The notes beneath the pieces are model-generated. The model had not been told where the DNA came from. It saw nothing but the letters and a program-made list of their open reading frames with translations, and ran no database searches. A DNA stretch of 64,000 nucleotides from the NCBI GenBank assembly GCA_013397695.1, contig VYZI01000194.1:568729-632728 (forward strand). Reading direction: 5' to 3'. The translations under genes and the position numbers were made by a program. Source of the stretch: Centropus unirufus. Its lineage: Eukaryota > Chordata > Aves > Cuculiformes > Centropidae. Below are positions 51,201-60,200 of the stretch, piece after piece. Each line of letters opens with the position of its first letter. Within the stretch, counting starts at the first letter, position 1.

Positions 51201-54200
51201 AGTCCTCCTTGAGTCTCCAAATACTAGAAACTCTCACTGACCTGCATTCCTGGGGTAGTGTCAGATATATTACTGCTAAAACACATGGGAAAAAAAATAC
51301 AGGAATTAGTACATTCATTATTTCTTTCTCTTTACTTTCCTTTCAAGAAACAAGTTTATTTGTCCTAAGGCATGCTCTCCAGGCAGAAATAGGCCGGTAC
51401 ACACAGAAACGTTAGGTATTTATTTCTAATTTATTGTGATGATGACAGCATGAAGTCTTTCCAAAGATCTTACACTTTCTGTGGAATGTAACTAAGTTAT
51501 ATTTGGTATCAGAGCAGGTAAAGGCTATAGACACTCATTTAGCAAAGACATCTTCACCTGTTCTGAGAACAGATAAGGTACAGAACAGAGGCAGAGAAAC
51601 TGAGGAATCAACTAAATTTAGGTAGCTAAGTGAATGAAAAATGTGCTTTTTGGTGGCCTGGACTACTCTCTGTGTAGTCCACCCATTGACTCTAGGGGGA
51701 GCTCAGAGCAGTTACACTGTGGATTACAACTATGGGCTGGGAATTAATTTGGCTGAAGCTAAATCCGTGCTCAGATTCACATGTGAAATCATTGAGCTGA
51801 ACTGAAAAAAATGCACTGGGCTTTTCGGATTTGTAGGACAGCCAAGAAAGAGCAGACATAAGTATTTTGCCTCCCTCCATTTTGCTCACATAACAAATGT
51901 GCAATGGAAAACATTACAAGAAAAAATACATTCTCCTGTGTTCTGCATGGAAAGAAATCTACAGAAGGAATATTTTTTTTTTAAAAAAATCAAATTCATA
52001 ACGCAGGGAAAAACGACAAGGTCTAGAAGAGGAAGGAGGAAGGATGAAGAACGGGCCATTGGTACACCTCAGGGTGGAGGAGAGCCCCAGGAGAACTCAC
52101 AGAACAAATAAAATCCATAAAAGATAAGTAAAATTTAAGAAACAGAAAAGGGTGGAACCACTGTGTTACTCATGCACAGTAGTAGTTACTATACCAGAGA
52201 GAGAAAAACAACCCACCGGCTTCCTGACTTGCCCATATTTTCCATTTACACAGATTTTGGAATGCAATTCCTAAACCATTCTCAGTCAGACATCTACTTC
52301 TATATTTCCAGGCACAGTCTGTGCCCCCTCTCTGTTTTCCTGTTACCATATGAGAAATAAAGCAAGCCTTGGAATGAGATGAACACAAATCACATCCAGG
52401 TACTGGTACCCAGTGATTTTACTGCTTATTGGCATACCGAGTAGAGAAAGAAATCCCATCAACTCCTCTCTGGCCCTGCTGGTCCCCTTATATTAACACT
52501 GAAGAGCTCTTCTCTACCTCATACACCAGAGCCTCAAAGCCCTTTGTTATCTCTTGGCTTCAAGTCAACATCCTCCCTCATCCATTTTCAAACCACCCTC
52601 TGCTTGGTGAGCAGTGATTGATGCCTGCATTGAATTTAGATCTCCTTCCATGCTCCCATTGCTGCTTCAGTTGTGTTTGCACAGCTGGGGCTAATGGACA
52701 ACTTCATCCTGCTCCTCCACCCCCTAAGGACTCCCAAATACAGAAGCAAACAACAAATACTAGTATGGCAATAGAGAAAGAGGGCTGTCACTTCATCACA
52801 ATGGTCTGCAAACTCTGCTCCTGAAAAGAGGTCTGCTACAGCCATCTCCTCTGCCAGATGAAGGACTGATGCCTTAAAAGCCCAATGACTACGTTCAACC
52901 TATGAAAGTATTGGGACTTGTGCCTATAACTGCAAGGAGCTCATGGCGTTGAGTACTCTCCACGTGTTCAGATAGGTACATACATCCATTGGCATCAGAT
53001 TCATACGAGAAATTTGTACATCAGGACTTTTCAGACTTTAGACCTCCAATGGCAAAATGTATTTTTGGCATTTTTACCAGTGCTGCCATGTCAGATGGCC
53101 CATGTTTCCATCAGGCAACCTGAGTTTCTACTCCTGTGTGATATCACAGAAGGCTTTGAAATTTTCCCAATAGATTTTCCCTATCAACGATTCCCTTGAT
53201 GTATTCAAACAATTTAAAATAAAAAGATACAAACACAATTCCCTGTGCCTTAAAAAATTAAACAGTCATTTTATGAAGGTGCTTGGTGGCCAAAGGAAAT
53301 CTCCAGTTCTGCTCAGCAAAAGGAGGGACATTTTCTTTTTTCAATACAAAAAAAGGTTTACAAGGCAATACCATTAAAACTGAAGCTGTTTACAAAAGAG
53401 TCTCAGTTCCTGCCAAATTGAGTTCTCTGTGGATTAGTTTAACAAGGAGATGAAAGCTGGGTTTGGGGCTACAGCCACCGTGCTCTATCCGCTGGTACTG
53501 ATGACGGTACTGATCATACATGCCTTTGTACTGGGTGAAGTGCAATCTGACATCAAAGGTCCGGTTTTCGTGTCCATGCTTCCAAAATGAAAGCCAAATG
53601 GAGATGGAGTTCTTCATTGTTGTACACAGATTTGAGCAGCAGCGGGAATTTCTTTGGTATCAACAAAAGTTCACAAACAGCAGTGAGAAGCTTCTAAATG
53701 AGTAGCAGCTCTAATAAAGTAATTAAACAGGCAGCTGGCAAGCACCTGAATATACAGCGCATACGGAAAGAAAACTAGCCAGTCAGAATTCCTTCTGGGT
53801 TTAGACCTCCCTCTCTCCTGAGTTTGTGACAGAGTATGGGTAATCGATTCTATATGTGGGCAGTCCAATCTATGGCTTGGAGCAAGCTGTGGTAAACGGC
53901 ACGATAAATGGGAAGGGGTGGTGTAATAATGGCCATCTATGTATGAGGTTATTCCTGCAATGCAAACTACAACTCACACCACCAAAAGGAGAAAGATGAT
54001 GCCAGGATGCGGCATGCCCTGCTTTCAAGAAAGGATTCTTCCAGATAGTCTGTTTCTTTGGTGAAGCAAAGGGAGATAGATCATAATTATTTAGTGGTCA
54101 ATTTAAGCCTTAGCTCATCAGTGAATAAGTATGACTACGCAATTCCAACTCTGAAAACAGCTGCAGCCTGTGTTGTATGATAAGCTTCCTCTTTTGCAAG

Positions 54201-57200
54201 CCTTTCACGAGACTCAATAAGGAAAATTCTGAAATATCTATTGTTACTTACTGCAACGTTGTCATAGTTGCATGAATGGTGATTTTCAATGTCAAAATCC
54301 GTGAAGTTCAGTAGGACTCTGTGGCTGTAGTCAACTTGGATAAGCCAAGAACAATCTGTGTTGTTATTATAAGGTTGAGGATAGTTTGGAGAATGGATTT
54401 CCCCACTGGTTGCTTGGAAAACACCACCGCAGCCTGAAAAACACATAATTAGTTTTAATCAGAAGCTCTTCTATGCTTAGCAAGATTCTGTCTCTATTTT
54501 TAATCGAAGGGAAGAGTAACTCCATCTTTATATATTCTGCATTAAACTCCTGTAAGATGAGTGTTTCAACTGTTGAATTGTCCTGCCTGCAACCAAAAAT
54601 CAAAGGAAATTACTATCACAAAAGTAAAGATTATCATTAATGGTGAATGTGCAACAACAGTGCTTGTGAGTAGTGCTTCTTTCTAGCCCCAGGCCAGTAG
54701 CAGATGTTGCAAAGGTTGATGCATTACTGCCGGTATTCCTCTATCCTATACATTGCAAAAGCAATCAAAAATACCATTCCCAAGAATGCCACAGATTCAC
54801 ATTCTATGAAAGCTAATGTCTAGGCCTTGCTGAGGCTAGGGAGAAAACCATTTCTGAAAATACTAAGACAGCTAGGAGCTGCAGCTTCCCTGTGTGAAAG
54901 CCTCAAGTTTTTATTTCTTTTCCTATGCAGATGAGGGCTTCCTGAGGACTCCATGCTCAGATAATTCTGACCAGAACAATTCCAGTGTTCATGAATATCT
55001 AAAGAGCCTGGACTGATGGGTCTTGTGTGGGAAGTACCAGGGCTTTCAGTAGTACTTACACAACTGGACTTTTATATGATGTAAAGGGATGGAGGAGGGT
55101 AAGAGAAAGACATCGGGACTGCTGTGGATGAAGGCAGCCTGATGGAAGGATAAAAACTATACTGTTACTACGTTCTGCTGAGTTGGCGTTTTAGATGCTA
55201 GAGAGGAGTTGGAATACAACAGGCAAGAAGCCATAAAGGGATGAGAAATCTTCAGGGGGCCTACGTAGAGAACATAAACTGCCAGATAATGGAAGGGGAT
55301 TAATTGAAAGGACTGTAGTAGGCTTCTATTGAAAAAAGACTCTTGTGCCTTTCTCATAAAGCTTGTGAGAATGGAGATATTTAAAACTTGACAAACTAAT
55401 GAATCAGTGTGTTTAATCAAGCAAAACTGCAAGAATTAAAAACTGCCTCTCCTCAGTTTTCATTGCAATTACTTTCTGATAATTGGCTTTTTCATGAGAA
55501 TTCCCATGTAGAGACTTTTGGTTGGGCCTTTTAAGCGTGTCTCTTCTTTTACAGATTACCAGCAAGGCTTTGAACAAATAATCACACAGGGGATGGATGA
55601 ACCTTATAGAGTTCAAGTATTTATTAATCACTCCAAATATTTTTAGAGTCCATTGAGTTTTCCAAGCTAAGTCATGTTCTCAGCTGTTTTTCACTTTACA
55701 GTTTAAAACCAAAAGAATCATTCAGCTAATCAAGAACTCTATGTGGGTGACTGGGTGGGGAGAGCTGCTAGCATGCAAAAGTTTCTGATTACAGGGTTGT
55801 CTTGATTACGTACGTAGAGATGAAACTTCAGCAGGGTAGACAGGTACATAAATAGGCCTAGATTTTAGCTAGCTAGGCATTTTTTTCCTCTATGTGTTTC
55901 TCAGCATCAGTGTTACCAAATCCAGCAATACCTAAACTTTCCTTCAATTTGTAGTCCTTTGCTGTTTGACTACTTTAAATGCTTGCATAGGTGACCCATG
56001 ATTCTCAGAATTTCTGCATTTCTTCTGGTATTAACCAATATACTCACCACCTGGATTTTCATGCCAGGAAGCATTAAAGCCTCTCCCTGTCACACCTGCA
56101 TCGGTCTTGAAGCGGACAATGGCTGAATTGCCAGTAGTAGAGACTTTCAGTGGGTTCTCAGCTGATCTTGAAACACACAACTGGGCTAACCTAGGAGAGA
56201 GGAAATCAGGGCCACCGTAGACCTAGAAATATAAGAAAGACTGTCAATGTTACTTTATGAGACTGCCTGACACACGGAATATGTAAGAACTGTTTAGCGT
56301 CGATAAAAAAAGCTCTGTTAGTATTGGAGGTTATCCCACATTTTGAAATGTAAAGTAGATAATAAAGATATTTTCTCTGCACGTTTACTTGGTATCTGAA
56401 TCACTTGGTGCAAGCATGAAGTTCTAGATGGTTTAAAAACAGTTTTTCATTAAATAAGAACTTTTTCCTTTGGGGAGTTTGCCACATGCTTCTTCCCACG
56501 TCCCTCCCGAGTTAGCACCTTGCTTCCGTAGGGGTATAAAACCAGAACTTTTTTGTGTGTGCTTGTGCAAACAAGGGTATCTCTTCGCAGGAACTTGTGC
56601 TGATAGTTTGCACCCTTTATGCTTAAAGGAACAGCTAAGACTGATTTTTAAATTTCGGTTAGATTTCATCACTCTTTCTGATAAAACAAAAAACCACTGT
56701 GATTTCATTGACTTCAGTGGCAGAATCAACATCCAAACAATGGGATTTTAGTCAAGTAAACTGTAATTTAATAGTACTCTTTGGAAACAAGGATATATAT
56801 CATATCTATTTGCTACAGAAGATAGGTTTTGACCTTTACGAGTAATTATTTCCTACTCAGAAGACTGTGCCTCATGCAGTTATAAGGCAGACAACTACCG
56901 CTCTCTTAAAAATCAGCAGCAGCATTGTGAGCTTCATAATGCATTTTTTGAATCATAGAATAATTTGGGTTGGAAGGGACCTTTAAAGGTCATTTGGTCC
57001 AGCCCTCCTGCAGGGATCAGGAATGTGGTCAACTTGATCAAGTTACTTTGAAGCAACTGAAGTTAATTAGGTGGCAAAGCTGAAGCCTTGTTAATCCTGT
57101 TTCTTTTTTTCCAAAAGGGATGTGGGATTTTTGTATGAGCTCATTTAAAACTGGAGAAACTGGCTCATCTTCCTTAATTTGCCCTCTCAAAGCTGAAGAA

Positions 57201-60200
57201 AACACACATACTCAGTGTAGTTTTCAAATTCAGATATGTGATTTTGGTGTCTAGTGCATTCAATTATTGAATTTTCTCAGTTTCTTGCATGCTAATGAAA
57301 TGCCACCTGATATGAAGGGTCTCCTGCTTTCCATTGGTATGTCCCTGGTAGGACAGCAGCTGCAAAAGTCAGCTTGACAGTCACCTCAAATGCAAAAACT
57401 GTTGAAAGAGGTACACCAAATAGGGTGCACTATTGTCTTTCAGCAACTGAACAAGCAAATAAGACAGATCCTCACTGTATCAGCACACATTATGTATAAA
57501 TCCTAAAGTTAAACTAGAGAATGGCAAGTTCTAACAATAAAACCAGGGAAAAAGGTGAGACAATGAATTTCAACAGAATTTTCTCACCAATAGCATCTCA
57601 AGTCTACTCCAATATTTTACTGCTCTGGTAAACATCAAAAAAGTAAAAAAAATGTAATCCATGAGTCTCTCTTAAAGTAAATGGCTGTACTACAAGAACC
57701 AGCTTTCTATACGGCCCTTTTGCCTCTGGTCTCTTCTAGATGAGGGGGAAACTCAGTATTTTAATAAGTTCTGCTGGACACTTCTTAATCTCAGAAGTCT
57801 GGGTTCTGTCCAAGCTAAATATCAGAGCAAGCCGTACAAACAGCTGAGATAGTCGCACCACCTCCAGGGCTAAGTGTAGGGTATTGCCACAGAACTTGAT
57901 TGATGGTGTGATCACTAACTCCTAACAGTGCCTGAGACCACTCTGCCATCAGAGGTGTAAGAGAATTTTTTTTAACTAGAGAAAATATTCAGTCACTCCA
58001 GGGTAATGTGAGACCTCAAAAGCTGGAGCTGACATCCGCAGAAGAAACAAAGAATTAATGTTTTTGTAAATATCATAGTCTGTTGAATGTTCAGACAACT
58101 GTATCTTGTTTTAGAGGCTGATAACATAAGTATAATAACTTAAACATTTTAATGTTGACTGAAACAGCCCTTTTTTGCATTCTGCAGGGAGGTTGAATGA
58201 CTTGAATGGATAGTGGTTCCTCTGCCCAATCGATCTTCCCAAGGCATTCAAGAGAAGGCAGAATGGATAAAATTACAGTTCAGATTAAGAATCTGCAATG
58301 AAGTAGTCACAGTCTGGGGTAGAAGTGTGTTTGCCTGCTGGAAGCTCAGTGCCTTCAGAAAAATCTTACTGCTTGGCTGCTTGTGAGGCCCAGTGACAGC
58401 TGCATTTGTCAGAAGTCTGTTCAAAATGTGAATTTTAAAATGTGTTTGTGGTATACTCCCTGAGTCAGAGCCGCAGCATGAGATCTAGCATGAACACATG
58501 CTCTTAATCATCTAAACCAGCCCAGAGAAGCTATGTGGCAGAGGAAACAGCAGGAGTTTCTAATATGTGTCTAATAAGCATCATGGACCAGCCTCTCACC
58601 CCATCCCTGGTGCTCCCTAGGGCCATCTGCACACCACACAGGGGCAAGGGGACCAGACTCGACTCTGAAATAAATCCTGCTGATTTCTGGAGTATTACCT
58701 CAGAAATGAGGTTGGCCCAAGCCGAACATGTACAGTTGACCTGTTGGAAAAGAATTAAGGATGGGGAGAAAATATTGCTGGAAATCTGAAGTTTGTGGGT
58801 CTCCTTTACATTGTTGGCTGCTCACAACGGCCTTCTGCACAGTTTCAAAATAAAAAACAGTCAAAGGCAAGCTCTTTATAGTTAAGACTGTATTTTTCTT
58901 TCTCCTTTATGCCAGTTCAATTAATCAGATGCTTTCACAAGGGCTGGAATGAAAACAAGAGTGTTTCCATGACAAAAAACAATAAACCGTTACTTTTGGC
59001 CACAAAGAGGAAAACCAATAGTTACCACATGAAAAGAGAAAGGGTAGAGAGAATGGATGGAAAGAATGAATTCCAGGGTGTGGTTAACAAAGAGTCACAG
59101 GATGTCTGAGATGCAAACAGATAAAAATAAAAATAAAAACATTTAGTCTGCCCACAGCACCTGATCTAGGGATAAAATTATGTTGGATGGCAAAGCGGAG
59201 GTGCAGGACACTGCCGCAAAGCCCATGGTTTTAATCTGTTCTTATCATTTGCTTCTGCCCTGTTAGCTCCATTTATTGTTAACAGTAAGCATTCCAGAGT
59301 TATGAGCAACAGAAAGCTGTTTTTATGTGGTTGGTCACCCTCATGACACAGATTTTCTGGGAATAAAACTGATCCATGTTCAAATATAACTGCCAGCAAA
59401 GGAGAGAGCCTGGCTTTGACAGAGAAATAAGAATTGTGGTAATATTTGGTGGTTTTTATATTTAAATGAGAAGACCAGACCATCTAACAAAGACATGGAA
59501 GTGCAATAGAATGACAGGGTTCCTTCCTTTTCAGCTAAGATCTACACCTTTCTGTGGCAGAATAAATTTGTAGTTTACAAAAATCTGGTCCATGTTAAAG
59601 AGACGATGTCATAATTAAACAAAGCAGACATGGTAATTTTTCTCTATGTATGTATGTACATAGAAACCATTTAAAAAATTTTAACTCTCTTTGTGTCCAA
59701 AATAACTTCTCTTTCCATGAAACATTTCTAGAAAACATTTTTAAGAACAACTCAAAATTTTCTTCTTAATGTTTGTAAAAAGTATGGAGTCTGATAGGGA
59801 AGAGAGAAAGACAGAGTTTCTTCATAAAAGAAACAAGCAGGAGGATTGAAAGTGTGAAACATATGAACATGTAGAGGCCAGGGGAAGAACTTAAGGATTT
59901 CACACATAAAATTTTTATGCAACTATTATTGCACTATTATTGGTGAAACATATGGCAGGACTGGGATACTGACATGAAAGGAACAGCTTGTTCAGAGGAC
60001 ATCGTCAAACAAAAGGGAAGGGAGACAGTTGCTGCATTTCACAAGAATAAATATGCTTCAGGAAAATGTACAAGAGAGGAACATTCAAGGAAGTATAGTA
60101 TAAAAGTGAAGTTAGCAGCAAGGGTGCTGTGCTAGGAAAGATCTCGTAGAATTTTCTTATAATTGTCTGCCTGGTCGAAGGGGTGAAGGTGTTCCTAAAT

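Larger units (their letters stand above)
48176..54251. other. Large intron within CUB10
   Basis: A 6076-bp phase-0 intron. It contains a CR1 fragment (49346-49460), an AT palindrome (50167-50203) and a CpG-containing section with open frames on both strands (53390-53617 and near 53450-53593) that I could not identify. No missing CUB exon is expected, since the flanking halves join in phase. Confidence 0.8.
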
